Assembly: GCF_002288925.2 (NCBI RefSeq)
Contig: NW_022098037.1
Location: forward strand, 7,047,524 to 7,111,523
DNA from: Delphinapterus leucas
Taxonomy: Eukaryota > Chordata > Mammalia > Artiodactyla > Monodontidae
Direction of reading: 5' to 3'
Length of the DNA stretch: 64,000 bases
The notes below the pieces were generated by a model. It worked only from the letters and a program-made list of their open reading frames with translations, ran no database searches and was not told the DNA's origin. Below, in pieces: positions 1 to 11,655 of this stretch; within the stretch, counting starts at the first letter, position 1; each line of letters starts with the position of its first letter. The position numbers and the translations under genes were made by a program.

Positions 1-297
1 AGGGTTCAGTGTGAGGGGTTCTTGCCACAGCAGGCTGGCAAACACACTCCTGGGGAGGAAGGAGCTGCATTTTCTTCCATGAGCAGCAGGAGGCACTGCA
101 GCTTGAGAAGGAAGAGGATGTGGTTCTGAGCATTGGGCAAGCCTTTTTTTTTCTCCCTTAAACTTAAGAGACTCCTAGGGTGGGATGGATCTGTGACCCC
201 CCCCCCCCCAGTGATGGTTGGACCCATGGACTTGCCACGACCTTCTCTGCTGAGGGACAATATGGTCCACTTACGGCTACTACTACCACCACTGGGA
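1..297. other. Flanking DNA without a recognised gene
   Basis: There is no exon or repeat I can name, apart from a short homopolymer C run at about 198-210. Confidence 0.5.
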
Positions 298-650
298 CAC
301 CCCTGGTGGCGCAGTGGTTAAGAATCCACCTGCCAATGCAGGGGACATAGGTTTGAGCCCTGGTCTGGGAAGATCCCACATGCCGTGGAGCAACTAAGCC
401 CGTGTGCCACAACTACTGAGCCTGCGCTCTAGAGCCCACGTGCCGCAGCTACTGAGCCTGCGTGCCACAACTACTGAAGCCTGCGTGCCTAGAGCCCATG
501 CGCCGTGACAAGAGAAGACACTGCAATGAGAAGCCCATGCACTGCAACGAAGAGTAGCCCTCGCTCACCGCAACTAGGGAAAGCCTGCGTGGAGCAGCGA
601 AGACCCAACACAGCCAAAAATAGAAAAATAACATAAAATAAATAAACTTA
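294..650 (+). mobile_element. CHR-type tRNA-derived SINE, long form
   Basis: The head has the tRNA-like pol III boxes (A-box region GGTGGCGCAGTGGTTAAG, B-box region near GGTTTGAGCC). The body carries repeated CAACTACTGAGCC units and the tail is AATAAA-rich. Direct repeats of TACTACCACCAC at 281-292 and 651-662 mark the target-site duplication. Confidence 0.93.
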
Positions 651-659
651 TACTACCAC

Positions 660-862
660 CACCGCTACTCATGGCTCTTAGCCAGGCACTACGTAAAAGC
701 TGTACAAGGACTTTTCCACTTAACCCTCAAAATAACTCTGTGAGGTAAGTACCACTGCAATTTAGGACTCTGAAGCTTAGTAAGGCCAGATAAATTGTTC
801 AAAATAAAACAGCTTGGGTGGTATAGCCTGGATCCGAACACAGACCATAAGCTTCACCATTA
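660..862 (-). repeat. MIR SINE fragment, reverse orientation
   Basis: The plus strand shows the reverse complement of the MIR core: a CTCAAAATAACTCTGTGAGG-type segment, then gaagcttagtaaggc, then a degraded tRNA-like part. The identification is by recalled consensus. Confidence 0.65.
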
Positions 863-944
863 GTCTGTTTTGCATGTGCCTCAAATGTCTCAACAGACAG
901 TAATCTATGCAGCCAAGATATCTTCCTTCAGAAAGTGCCATGTG

Positions 945-1046
945 GCAGGAGTTGCATTTATCCTGTTCATCACTGTGGTCCCAATGCCTAGGCCAGTGCT
1001 TGGCCCACAGTCAGTACTAGATATGTATTTGTGGAATGAAAACAGG
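945..1046 (+). repeat. L2 3'-end fragment
   Basis: The segment around 975-1045 (CCTAGGCCAGTGCTTGGCCC, then AGTACTAGATATGTATTTGT) matches the recalled L2 3' end, which normally reads ‘…CAGTGCCTGGCACATAGTAGGTGCTCAATAAAT…’. Confidence 0.55.
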
Positions 1047-1466
1047 GATATGGATATAGCAGGAAACCAGCAGTCTGTCCTGAGACTCTTTCCTAAAGTG
1101 AGCTAGGAATCATATTCCTATATCAGGTCAAGGGAAGGAAGCCGTGGACCATCAGGCTATTAATGTTTTAGTATTTCAGATTCAAAACAAGCATTGTTTT
1201 ATGGTCAAAATGAATTATCCTGACATTCTATCATATCTTATCAGACTCTTCTTTATTCAAAATGTTGTTGGTACTATTACTTAATAAACTGGAGCAAGCA
1301 ATAAATTCCACTGGTCTACAGAGACTGTGGTTGGGTTCCCAGTACCAAAATGATTTTGATTATTGAGTTGGCATGTACCCCTAAACATTCCTAAATCAGT
1401 GGTTGGCAGTGGCAAGATTCTGAGAGAAAAAGAAAAAGAACAGTGCACGCGTGCGTGTGCGCGCAG

Positions 1467-1499
<33 letters not shown>

Positions 1500-2501
1500 C
1501 ACACATCCAGCAGCTTCAAAGCATCTTACACATTAATGGATTCCTTATGGAGTACATGGCTGTAATTGTGAAAGAGGACAAAGAACTAGAAATAACCTTA
1601 TTTCTTTAAACAAAAAAATTTTTTTAATATTCCTTTGAAAAGTCAATTTTTCTGAAGAGAGTAGGAAAAAAAACCATTCCACATAATGGAACTCTTAAAA
1701 ATGTGCGTCGGCGACACAATAGGAAACCAGAATAAATGTAGGCAAGGCAACCACATGAAGCCAAACACAGAGTGAGTTCATCTGTGCTATAACAGTGGAT
1801 GGAGATGGAGAAAACAACCAGGGGGAGGGAGAATGCCAACTCATAGTAAGAAGGCCCGGGGTGGGGGCAGGGGTGCAGTAGGGAGAGGAACATTCTAGAA
1901 TTCAAAACAACAGACTATTCCAATCATATTCTTAAACTCTGTATAATGAAACCTGTTTATATTATCCTTAAATTAATTGTTCGATGTTCACATTCCAGTG
2001 TCCTGGCCAGTGACCCACCAGCAATTTCCTTGTTCATAACATTTTCTTTTCTTGGTCCCTTGAAAAAGATAACGAATGAGTTTCTCATTTTGTAAAGCTG
2101 CTCTGAAATGTTTCCTTACGTCATGGGGACTGGAAGGTCATCTTGGGACACTGGATGTAATGGGGGGCACTTGGGCCAGGGACCAGGAGGTTTTCTGACT
2201 GTGAGGCAACCCATTAGCTGATGGTTGACTGACATTTTGGAACAAGATTTTGTGAGAGACTGGGGGAAGGAAAAGAAGGAGCATGGGAAGGAGGCACTTA
2301 AAAGACTGAACAGGCAGGAATGAGCTGAGTGCTCCCAGATTCGAGGAGGATTTTATTATTGGACACAGATCTGTGGTGAACTTTCAGCCAGGATCTCAGA
2401 GGCCCGGTCTGAGGGGCCTCATATAGGTTTTCTTATCAGCATTTTGCTGACCTAACCAAGTAAACTGTTTCTGTGAGAAAAGACAAGTTAACTTCTCATT
2501 T
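1047..2501. other. Gene-free stretch left of the full-length L1
   Basis: No exon, splice-bounded ORF or family I can name was seen, apart from the CA microsatellite at 1446-1505. The sequence appears to be ordinary intergenic DNA. Confidence 0.5.
1446..1505. repeat. (CA)n microsatellite with CG/TG-rich edge
   Basis: An alternating purine/pyrimidine tract. It starts with a mixed GCGTGCGTGTGCGCGC block and continues as a nearly uninterrupted CA run. Confidence 0.95.
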
Positions 2502-2513
2502 AAAAATTAAGCA

Positions 2514-3204
2514 GTGAAAGGAGCAGCAGCTACTCAGGGAAAGATTTTTTGTGGCAATGGGAGAAGTACAAGAGAGCAAATCCAACTCCAAGAAAATACT
2601 GAAGCCTCTCCTGTGTCGTGTTTGGCAAGTTCCCAAATAGAGGCAATTTTTGGACTCAGAACCCATTGCCTGAAATCCTGGCTGAGTCCCTAGGAGGAGA
2701 AAGGCGCTGTAACACATCCATGTGGCTGACAGGTCTTGGTGCTCCAGCCGGGTGTCAGGCCTGAGCCTCTGAGGTGGGAGAGCCGAGTTCAGGACATTGG
2801 ACCACCAGAGACCTCCTGGCCCCACGTAGTATCAATCAGCGAGAGCTCTCCCAGAGATCTCCGTCTCAATGCAAAGACCCAGCTCCACCCAACAGCCAGC
2901 AAGCTCCAGTGCTGGACGCCCCATGCCAAACAACTAACAAGACAGGAACACAACCCCACCCATTAGCAGAGAGGCTGCCTAAAATCATACTAAGTTCACA
3001 GACACCCCAAAACACACCACCGGATGCAGACCTGCCCACCAGAAAGACAAGATCCAGCCCCACCCACTAGAATACAGGCACCAGTCCCCTCCACCAGGAA
3101 GCCTACACAAGCCACTGAACCAACCTCATCCACTGGGGGCAGACACCAAAAACAACGGGAACTATGAACCTGCAGCCTACTGCAAACGAAGTAAGTTAAA
3201 AAAA
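2514..3204 (+). promoter_or_regulatory. L1 5' UTR (internal promoter region), about 690 bases
   Basis: This is the non-coding segment between the left target-site duplication and the ORF1 start. Its second half (about 2735-3200) is C- and A-rich with many CCACCCA-like blocks, as expected of an artiodactyl L1 5' UTR. The promoter role is inferred from position only. Confidence 0.6.
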
Positions 3205-4076
3205 ATGAGAAGACAGAGAAAAACACAGCAGATGAAGGAGCAAGGTAAAAACCCACCAGACCAAACAAGTGAAGAGGAAATAGGCAGCCTACCTGAAAAA
3301 GAATTCAGAGTAATGGTAGTAAAGATGATCCAATATCTTGGAAATAGAATGGGGAAAATACAAGAAACATTTAACAAGGACCTAGAAGAAATAAAGAGCA
3401 AACAAACAATGATGAACAACACAAAAAATGAAATTAAAAATTCTCTAGAAGGAATCAATAGCAGAATAACTGAGGAAGAAGAATGGATAAGTGACCTGGA
3501 AGATAAAATAGTGGAAATAACTACCACAGAGCAGAATAAAGAGAAAAGAATGAAAAGAATTGAGGACAGTCTCAGAGGCTTCTGGGACAACATTAAATGC
3601 AGCAACATTCGAATTATAGGGGTCCCAGAGAAGAAGAGAAAAAGAAAGGGTTTGAGGAAACATTTGAAGAGATTATAGTTGAAAACTTCCCTAACATGGG
3701 AAAGGAAATAGTCAATCAAGTCCAAGAAGCACAGAGAGTCCCATACAGGATAAATCCAAGGAGAAACACACCGAGACACATATTAATCAAACTATCAAAA
3801 ATCAAATACAAAGAAAAAATATTAAAAGCAGCAAGGGAAAAGCAACAAATAACATACAAGGAAAGCCCTATAAGGTTAACAGCTGATCTTTCAGCAGAAA
3901 CTCTACAAGCCAGAAGGGAGTGGCAGGACATATTTAAAGTGATGAAAGGGAAAAACCTACAACCAAGATTACTCTGCCCTGCAAGGATCTCATTCAGATT
4001 CGATGGAGAAATTAAAACCTTTACAGACAAGCAGAAGTTAAGAGAATTTAGCCCCACCAAACCAGCTTTACAATAA
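3205..4076 (+). pseudogene. L1 ORF1 (RNA-binding chaperone), frameshifted
   Basis: L1 ORF1p is a trimeric coiled-coil, RRM and C-terminal-domain RNA chaperone that coats L1 RNA. The first part (3205 to about 3630) starts MRRQRKTQQMKEQG and includes the coiled-coil region, then NIRIIGVPE. A single-base loss near 3630 shifts the frame. The remainder (about 3631-4076, another frame) carries the recognisable C-terminal blocks VQEAQR, KAAREKQQITYK, RLTADLSAETLQARREW and FTDKQKLREF. It stops at PALQ, slightly earlier than family members that continue EML…. The total length of about 290 codons is slightly short of the usual 300-340. It is not functional as written. Confidence 0.93.
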
Positions 4077-4151
4077 ATACTAAAGGAACTTCTCTAGGCA
4101 GGAAACACAGGAGAAGGAAAAGACCTACAAAAACAAACCCCAAACAAGAAA

Positions 4152-7100
4152 ATGGTAATAGGAACATACATATTGATAATTGCCTTAAATGTAAATGGAT
4201 TAAATGCTCCAACCAAAAGACACAGACTGGCTAAATGGATACAAAAACAAAACCCATATATGTGTTGTATACAAGAGACCCACTTCAGACCTAGGGACAC
4301 ATACAGACTGAAAGTGAGGGGATGGAAAAAGATATTCCATGCATATGGAAGTCAGAAGAAAGCTGGAGTAGCAATTCTCATATCAGACAAAGTAGACTTT
4401 AAAATAAAGACTATAACAAGACACAAAGAAGGACACTACATAATAATCAAGGGATCAATCCGAGAAGAAGATATAACAATTGTAAATGTTTATGCACCCA
4501 ACATAGGAGCACCTCAATACATAAGGTGAATGCTAACAGTCATAAAAGGGGAAATCGACAGTAACACAATCATAGTAGAGGACTTTAACACCCCACTTTC
4601 ACTAATGGACAGATCATTCAAAATGAAAATAAATAAGGAAACACAAGCTTTAAATGATACATTAAGCAAGATGGACTTAATTGATATTTATAGGACATTC
4701 CATCCAAAAGCAACAGAATACACTTTCTGCTCAAGTGCTCATGGAACATTCTCCAGCATAGATCATATCTTGGGTCACCAACCAAGCCTTGGTAAATTTA
4801 AGAAAAATGAAATCATATTAAGTATGTTTTCTGACTACAATGCTATGAGACTAGATATCAATTACAGGAAATAAAACTGTAAAAAATACGAACACATGGA
4901 GGCTAAACAATAACCAAGAGATTACCGAAGAAATCAATGAGGAAATAAAAAAATACCTAGAAACAAATGACAATGAAAACACGATGACCCAAAACCTATG
5001 GGATGCAGCAAAAGCAGTTTAAGAGGGAAGTTTATAGCAATACAATCCTACCTCAAGAAACAAGAAACATCTCAAATAAACAACCTAACCTTACACCTAA
5101 AGCAATTAGAGAAAGAAGAACAAAAAAACCCCAAAGTTAGCAGAAGGAAAGAAATCACAAAGATCAGATCAGAAATAAATGAAAAAGAGATAAAGAAAAT
5201 GATAGCAAAGATCAATAAAACTAAAAGCTGGTTCTTTGAGAAGATAAACAAAATTTATAAACCATTAGCCAGACTCATCAAAAAAAAAAAGAAGACTCAA
5301 ATCAACAGAATTAGAAACGATAAAGAAGTAACAAGTGACACTGCAGAAATACAAAGGATCATGAGAGATTACTACAAGCAACTCTATGCCAATAAAATGG
5401 ACAACCTGGAAGAAATGGACAAATTCTTAGAAAAGCACAATGTTCTGAGACTGAACCAGGAAGAAATAGAAAATATAAACAGACCAATCACAAGCACTGA
5501 AATTGAAACTGTGATTAAAAATCTTCCACCAAAAAAAAGTCGAGCACTTGATGGTTTCACAGGCGAATTCTATCAAACATTTAGTAAAGAGCTAACACTT
5601 ATCCTTCTCAAACTCTTCCAAAATATAGCAGAGGAAGCAACACTCCCAAACTCATTCTATGAGGCCACCATCACCCTGATACCAAAACCAGACAAAGATG
5701 TCACAAAAAAAGAAAACTACAGCCCAATATCACTGATGAACATACATGCAAAAATCCTCAACAAAATACTAGCAAACAGAATCCAGCAGCACATTAAAAG
5801 GATCATACACCATGATCAAGTAGGGTTTATCCCAAGAATGCAAAGATTCTTCAATATGCGCAAATCAATCAATGTGATACACCATATTAACAAAATTGAA
5901 GGATAAAAACCATATGATCATCTCAATAGATGCAGAAAAACCTTTCAACAAAATTCAACACCAATTTATGATAAAAACTCTCCAGAAAGTAGGCATAGAG
6001 GGAACCTACCTCAACATAATAAAGGCCATATATGACAAACCCACAGCCAACATCATTCTCAATGGTGAAAAACTGAAACCATTTCCTCTAAGATCAGGAA
6101 CAAAATAAGTTTGCCCACTCTCACCACTATTATTCAACATAGTTTTGGAAGTTTTAGCCACAGCAACCAGAGAACAAAAAATAAATAAATAAAAGGAATC
6201 CAAATCAGAAAAGAAGAAGTAAAACTGTCACTGTCTGCAGATGACATGATACTATACATAGAGAATCCTAAAGATGCTACCAGAAAACTACTAGAGCTAA
6301 TCAATGAATTCGGTAAAGTAGCAGGATACAAAATTAATGCACAGAAATCTCCTGCATTCCTATACACTAAAGATGAAAAATATGAAAGAGAAATTAAGGA
6401 AACACTCCCATTTACCACTGCAACAAAAAGAATAAAATACCTAGGAATAAACCTACCTAAGGAGAGAAAAGACCTGTGTACAGAAAACTATAAGACACTG
6501 ATGAAAGAAATTAAAGATGATACCAACAGATGGAGAGATATACCATGTTATTGGATTGGAAGAATCAACATTGTGAAAATGACTTTACTATCCAAAGCAA
6601 TCTACAGATCCAATGCAATCCCTATCAAACTACCAATGGCATTTTTCACAAAACTAGAACAAAAAACTTCACAATTGGTATGGAACTACAAAAGACCCCG
6701 AATAGCCAAAGCAATCTTGAGAAAGAAAAACAGAGCTGGAGGAATCAGGCTCCCTCACTTCAGGCTATACTACAAAGCTACAGTAATCGAGACAGTATGG
6801 TACTGGCAAAAAACAGAAATATAGATCAATGGAACAAGATAGAAATCCCAGAGATAAACCCACACACATATGGTCACCTTATCTTTGATAAAGGAGGCAA
6901 GAATATACAATGGAGAAAAGACAGTCTCTTCAATAAGTGGTGCTGGGAAAACTGGACAGCTACGTGTAAAAGAATGAAATTAGAACAGTCCCTAACACCA
7001 TACACAAAAATAAACTCAAAATGGATTAAAGACCTAAACGTAAGGCCAGACACTATAAAACTCTTAGAGGAAAACATAGGCAGGACACTCTATGACATAA

Positions 7101-7933
7101 ATCACAGCAAGATCCTTTTTGACCCACCTCCTGGAAAAATGGGAAAAAAAAGAAAAATAAACAAATGGGAGCTAATGAAACTTAAAAGCTTTTGCACAGC
7201 AAAGGAAACCATAAACAAGACGAAAAGACAGCCCTCAGAATGGGAGAAAATATTTGTACACGAAGCAACTGACAAAGGATTAATCTCTAAAATATACAAG
7301 CAGCTTATGAAGCTCAATATCAAAAAAACAAACAACCCAATCCAAAAATGGGCAGAAGACCTAAATAGACATTTCTCCAAAGAAGACATACAGATTGCCA
7401 ACAAACACATGAAAGAATGCTCAATATCACTAATCATTAGAGAAATGCAAATCAAAACTACAGTGAGGTATCACCTCATACCAGTCAGAATGGCCATCAT
7501 CAAAAAATCTACAGACAATAAATGCTGGAGACGGTGTGGAGAAAAGGGAACCCTCTTGCACTGTTGGTGGGAATGTAAATTGATACAGCCACTGTGGAGA
7601 ACAGTATGGAGGTTCCTTAAAAAACTAAAAATAGAACTACCATATAAGCCAGCAATCCCATTACTGGGCATATACCCTGAGAAAACCATAATTCAAAAAG
7701 AGTCATGTACCACAATGTTCATTGCAGCACTATTTACAATAGCCAGGACATGGAAACAACCTAAGTGTCCATGGACAGATGAATGGATAAAGAAGATGTG
7801 GCACATACACACAATGGAATATTACTCAGCCATAAAAATAAACCAAATTGAGTTATTTGTAGTGAGGTGGATGGACATAGAGGCTGTCATACAGAGTGAA
7901 GTAAGTCAGAAAGAGAAAAATACTGTATGCTAA
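4152..7933 (+). pseudogene. L1 ORF2 (endonuclease and reverse transcriptase), multiply broken
   Basis: ORF2p nicks target DNA and reverse-transcribes L1 RNA. The endonuclease part (4152 to about 4870) shows NVNGLNAP, IQETHF, VNVYAPN and SIDHILGH; the usual GDFN is EDFN here. The reverse transcriptase part follows with PISLMN, SIDAEK and the active-site block, which reads LSADDM (6231-6248) rather than the usual LFADDM. The C-terminal part ends with a Cys/His cluster, [18 protein letters not shown] (about 7530-7580). Defects: an in-frame TGA at 4527-4529; compensating single-base indels near 4870 and 5017; a frameshift near 5900; TAA at 6106-6108; a further shift in the AAATAAATAAAT run near 6185; and another near 6815. 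Both Asp residues of ADD remain. The decay points to a long-inactive copy. Confidence 0.94.
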
Positions 7934-8310
7934 TACATACATATGGAATCTAAAAAAAAATGGTTCTAATGAGCTTAGGGGCAGGACAGGAATAAAGACG
8001 CAGATGTAGAGAATGGATTAGAAGACATGGGGAGCGGGAAGGGTAAGCTGGGACAAAGCGAGAGAGAGGCATGGACATATATACACTACGAAATGTAAAA
8101 CAGATAGGTAGTAGGAAGCAGCTGCATAGCTCAGGGAGATCAGCTCGGTGCTTTGTGACCACCTAGCAGCGTGGCATAGGGAGGGTGTGAGGGAGACGCA
8201 AGAGGGAGGGCATATGGGGATATATGTATACATATAGCTGATTCACTTTGTTATACAGCAGAAACTAACATAACATTTTAAAGCAATTATACTCCAATAA
8301 AGATGTTTAA
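7934..8310 (+). other. L1 3' UTR
   Basis: A G-rich, non-coding end with AGAGAATGGATTAGAAGACA, a GTGACCACCTAG block and the terminal CTCCAATAAAGATG. The pure A tail is very short before the right target-site duplication at 8311. Confidence 0.85.
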
Positions 8311-8704
8311 AAAAATTAAGCATTAATGTATACAGGCATAATGGGGCAGCCCTTCCTAGAGGGTTAAAGGTGATATTTTAGAAAAAAAATAAAAGGAAGT
8401 ACAATTTTACATGCCTGGAAGTTGTTTCTCAGAGATATGACATAAGGTAAAAATAACTAGTATCATGAAAGATTTATCTAGATTTCTTGATGGTAGGTTT
8501 GTAATAATTTATTACCGGAAGTACAGGACTTTGGGGGTTGTTTTTAAATTTTCATCAATATTCCTACCAGAAGCAGAATATTGGTTGGATTGAATAGAGT
8601 CTGACTGAATGTTTAATTTCTCATTGAAAACAATAATTATATTTTGAAAGATCTCAGGAAGCCCCTCTGTCCAAGATCTGTAGGAGGGTTAAAAAAAAAA
8701 AAAA

Positions 8705-8945
8705 AAGAATGGGCTTTGCCGTCAGACAGTACACTTTGAAGCCCGGTTGTACTCCTCTTTGGTCACTCCCAGCTGTGGGACCTTGGGTAAATTACTTAAC
8801 CTCTCTGAACCTCCACTGAACGGTATAAAAGGCAAAAACATGTGCCTAACAAGGTTTCTGTGATGAGCCAGTGCGATCATATATGTAAAAACCTAGTGTG
8901 CGGCCTGGCACGTAGTAGGTTACCAATAAATATTAGTACCATTTA
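8705..8945 (+). repeat. MIR SINE
   Basis: Core MIR pattern: GGGACCTTGGGTAAATTACT, TTAACCTCTCTGAACCTC, then CCTGGCACGTAGTAGGT and AATAAAT. A poly-A run at about 8690-8706 precedes it. Confidence 0.8.
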
Positions 8946-9048
8946 TTTTCTATATCTTCCTTTTCTCTCCTGCCCCACTACCTCCTGCACTCTGATTCTT
9001 GAAATCTTTTAACCAGTGGCAGAGCCTCTCCTTGCATGTTTAAAAACA

Positions 9049-9165
9049 GGGAATTCCCTGGCATTCCAGTGGTTAGGACTCATCCCTGGTCAGGGAACTA
9101 AGATCCTGCAAGCCATGTGGCACAGCAAATAAATAATAAATAAATAAATGAATAAATAAATTAAA
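9049..9165 (+). mobile_element. Short CHR-2-like SINE with (AAAT)n tail
   Basis: Starts GGAATTCCCTGGCATTCCAG and continues with CCCTGGTCAGGGAACTAAGA and a GCACAGCAAAT end, followed by an AATAAATAAAT tail. This is the short ‘TTCCCTGGCGGTCCAGTGG’ class, distinct from the long form. Confidence 0.8.
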
Positions 9166-9194
9166 TAATGTAGTAATTAGAACATAACATAAAT

Positions 9195-9925
9195 AGATAG
9201 CATAACATCACTAAGCACTTTACCATACATTTCATCTTGTTTGATCCTTAAACCAATCCTATGAAATAGGTACTATTATTGACTCCATTTTACAGGGGAA
9301 GAAACCAAATCTAGGTTTGGGTTAGATACTATTTCAATGATCTATTGCTATATAACAAACCACCCCAAAACTTAGTGGCTTGAAGCAACAACTATTTTAT
9401 TATATCTCATGATTCTGAGTTGATTGGGCTCAGCTGGGCAGTTCTTCTGCTCCATGTGATGTTGTCTGCCTATGTCCATATGCATTTATCTGGAGGCTCG
9501 ACTAGGCTAGAACATCCAAATGGTTTGCTCACAGGGCTGGCAATTGGTGCTGGATGTCAGCTGGGAGCAGAGCTGGGACTGCTCACCAGAGTACATCCAT
9601 GCTCCTCCATTGCCTCTCCTGGGATGGCAGCTGGACTCCAAGAAGGAGCACTGCAAGAGGAAAAAAATTGAACCTTCCAGTTTGCTTAAGGCCTGGCCTC
9701 AGAAGTCTCAGAATGTTACTTCTGCTATGATCTGTTGGTCAAAGCAGTTACAGGCCCAGCAAGATTGAAGAGAAGGGGAAACAAGTTTCACCTCTCAATG
9801 GAGGAGTGGCAGGGAGGGAAGAGGTTGATGACAGCCTTGATTGGAGACTATCTGCCACAGATAGTTTGCCCAAAGTCACAGAGCTAGTGGGCGATAGAGT
9901 TAAGATTCCACATACTCAGCCACTA
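9195..9925 (-). repeat. MIR fragment split by an LTR-like insertion
   Basis: Reverse MIR sequence at 9195-9325 (TTTGATCCTTAAACCAATCC, CATTTTACAGGGGAAGAAAC) resumes at about 9865-9925 (CCCAAAGTCACAGAGCTAGT). The 9330-9860 segment sits between the two halves and must be the younger insertion. Confidence 0.65.
9330..9860 (-). repeat. Old LTR-like interspersed repeat (probable MLT family, reverse)
   Basis: The left edge reads CTATTGCTATATAACAAACC, then CCCCAAAACTTAGTGGCTTG, the reverse complement of a typical MaLR/MLT LTR end (GCCACTAAGTTTTGGGG). The interior has GGCTCAGCTGGGCAGTTCTT-like sequence. The exact subfamily is uncertain. Confidence 0.5.
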
Positions 9926-10187
9926 GGTCATACACATACGAGTAAATGCCAAAGTCTGTTGAAAACACAGTAAGCGCAATTTAATCTCAGAGGAGAGATC
10001 AGTACAAAATTAAGAACTCTAAAGACCCTAAACTGAAAAAAGTACCCCTTTTTGTGCCCCTCCTCCCCACGTAATGCAGAATAAATGTTATTTCTTGAAA
10101 TGTCACAAAGGTTGCATATGCTAAAATAAATTTTTTCTAGATTTTCCATTTCAAAATTCTGGATACATTCACTGAATCTGAGGTTTT

Positions 10188-10188
<1 letters not shown>

Positions 10189-10229
<41 letters not shown>
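10189..10229. repeat. (GT)n microsatellite
   Basis: An uninterrupted TG dinucleotide tract of about 38 bases, ending in GTTAAGG. Confidence 0.95.
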
Positions 10230-10392
10230 AGGTGGGGGGTGAGAACCCTGACTTACAACTGCTCTGTGCACATACTCAGCCTGCCTGTTGGGTAACTCAT
10301 GCCTTTGTGGGAGAGGTCACAGAGGCCTCAAGTTGGCAGGGGAAGCTCCAGGGAGAAGCAGAATTTGGCCTGGCTCTGAACTCTGATTAGGA

Positions 10393-10755
10393 CTTTTTTT
10401 GGCTGCGTTGCGTCTTCGTTGCTGCACGCGGCCTTTTTCTAGTTGTGGTGAGCAGGGGCTACTCTTCGTTGTGGTGCGCGGGCTTCTCATTGCGGTGGCT
10501 TCTCTTGTTGTGGAGCATGGGCTCTAGAGCACAGGTTCAGTAGTTGTAGCTCACGGGCTCTAGAGCGCACGCTCAGTAGTTGTGGCACATGGGCTTCAGT
10601 AGTTGTGGCATGCGGGCTGTAGAGCACAGGCTCAGTAGTTTTGGAGCCCAGGCTTAGTTGCTCCGTGGCATGTGGGATCTTCCCAGACCAGGGATCGAAC
10701 CCGAGTCCCCTGCATTGGCAGGTGGATTCTTAACCACTGTGCCACCAGGGAAGTC
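10393..10755 (-). mobile_element. CHR-type SINE, long form, reverse
   Basis: Begins with a short T run and GGCTGCGTTGCGTCTTCGTT, and ends with the reversed tRNA-like head CCACTGTGCCACCAGGGAAG. Identical 12-base direct repeats CTCTGATTAGGA flank it at 10381-10392 and 10756-10767. Confidence 0.95.
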
Positions 10756-10767
10756 CTCTGATTAGGA

Positions 10768-11655
10768 TCTGAATAAGAGGAACAGAAGGAGAAAGAAGAG
10801 GAAGGGAAAATATGAACAAGACATGAAGCTGGGAATGGACAGCGAGTAGTAGCTAGGGAGATGGAGGAAGGGACCAGGCTGAAGTAAAAGGGCCTGGGTT
10901 TGGAAATGGGAGGGCTGATTAGTAATCTGCTTGATGACTGGAGCTAAATTAGCTCCCCATCTTCAGAAGTATCCCAAAGTAGCGCTGAGAACCAGATTAC
11001 AAAGAATGAAGATCTACATGAAACCCAGGTCCAGCTGTGTAAACTCTGTTTTAGCCTTGGCCTTGCTGAAGGCAGATGCCTGGAGAGCCCTGTTGGGGGC
11101 TGGGTAGGAAGGATACTGCTTGAGGACCTTCCCAATGGCTGATCCGGGAATATCCGGGCTTACACCACTCTTACTAGCTTCATTTGGAAAGGGATTGACA
11201 AGCATAAAGCAAACCCAGTCATCATAACCCTTCTTATAGCACTTTCCAGAGAGTTTATTAACCTAAATCTCTCTTATGTTACCTATCAGGACTTCCTGGT
11301 AAAGGCAAGGACTTGGGGATTTTGAGTCATTCTGAGCAAACACCATCTTCAGATTATTTTCCTGCTAAGGTGGCTTCTATCACTTTCATTTGCAAAACCT
11401 TTTCTCTTTCTTCATATTTGAAAGAAACCCAGTATGACCTTTGTAATTTTTTTCATGTAAATTACAAATATTTAGAATCCCTGTCAAAGGAATGAAATAA
11501 AAGCAGATGTTTTTCGCTTATGCTGGCCCCAAGTAATACCACATTAGAAAACAGAGAGTATTTTTGAGTCTCGTTAAAAAATATTTCAAGAAAATAAACA
11601 TTTGTTGAATGCAAACAAGAAGAGGATATGGCATTTTTTAATATGAATGTAGAAT
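10768..11655. other. Gene-free stretch
   Basis: Purine-rich sequence at 10780-10920 followed by unremarkable DNA. No exon or named repeat recognised. Confidence 0.45.

Larger units (their letters stand above)
2502..8322 (+). mobile_element. Full-length but inactive L1 retrotransposon with target-site duplications
   Basis: The element runs from 5' UTR through ORF1 and ORF2 to a 3' UTR ending AATAAAGATGTTTAA. It is flanked by identical 12-base repeats AAAAATTAAGCA at 2502-2513 and 8311-8322, giving a body of 2514-8310 (about 5.8 kb). The insertion site (…TT then AAAA) fits the L1 endonuclease preference. The 3' UTR is the cetartiodactyl L1 type: its distinctive ‘CAGCTGCATAGCTCAGGGAG’ block also appears in the shorter copies at 34582-35015 (reverse) and 56350-56811. 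Both ORFs carry frameshifts and stops, so the copy cannot encode its own machinery. Confidence 0.95.

Noticed and set aside
294..330. tRNA gene at the tRNA-like start of each SINE
   Set aside because: The A and B boxes are there because the SINE derives from a tRNA, but the sequence cannot fold into a complete cloverleaf and continues directly into the SINE body.
449..634. Small open frames with repeating WLCWVFAA…RRLSLVA or ‘SSCGTRAQ’-like products, here and at about 15 other places (e.g. 13926, 26285, 31471, 50962, 53584, 54967)
   Set aside because: They are chance translations of the CHR SINE body on one strand. They track the SINE exactly, end inside it, and recur with the repeat, so they are not genes.
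1281..1502. VCVCVCVC-type peptide from the CA repeat, and a similar one at 10196
   Set aside because: Translation of a dinucleotide microsatellite.
3177..3779. 200-codon minus-strand open frame
   Set aside because: Antisense shadow of L1 ORF1; its A-rich sense strand leaves T-rich, hydrophobic antisense frames open.
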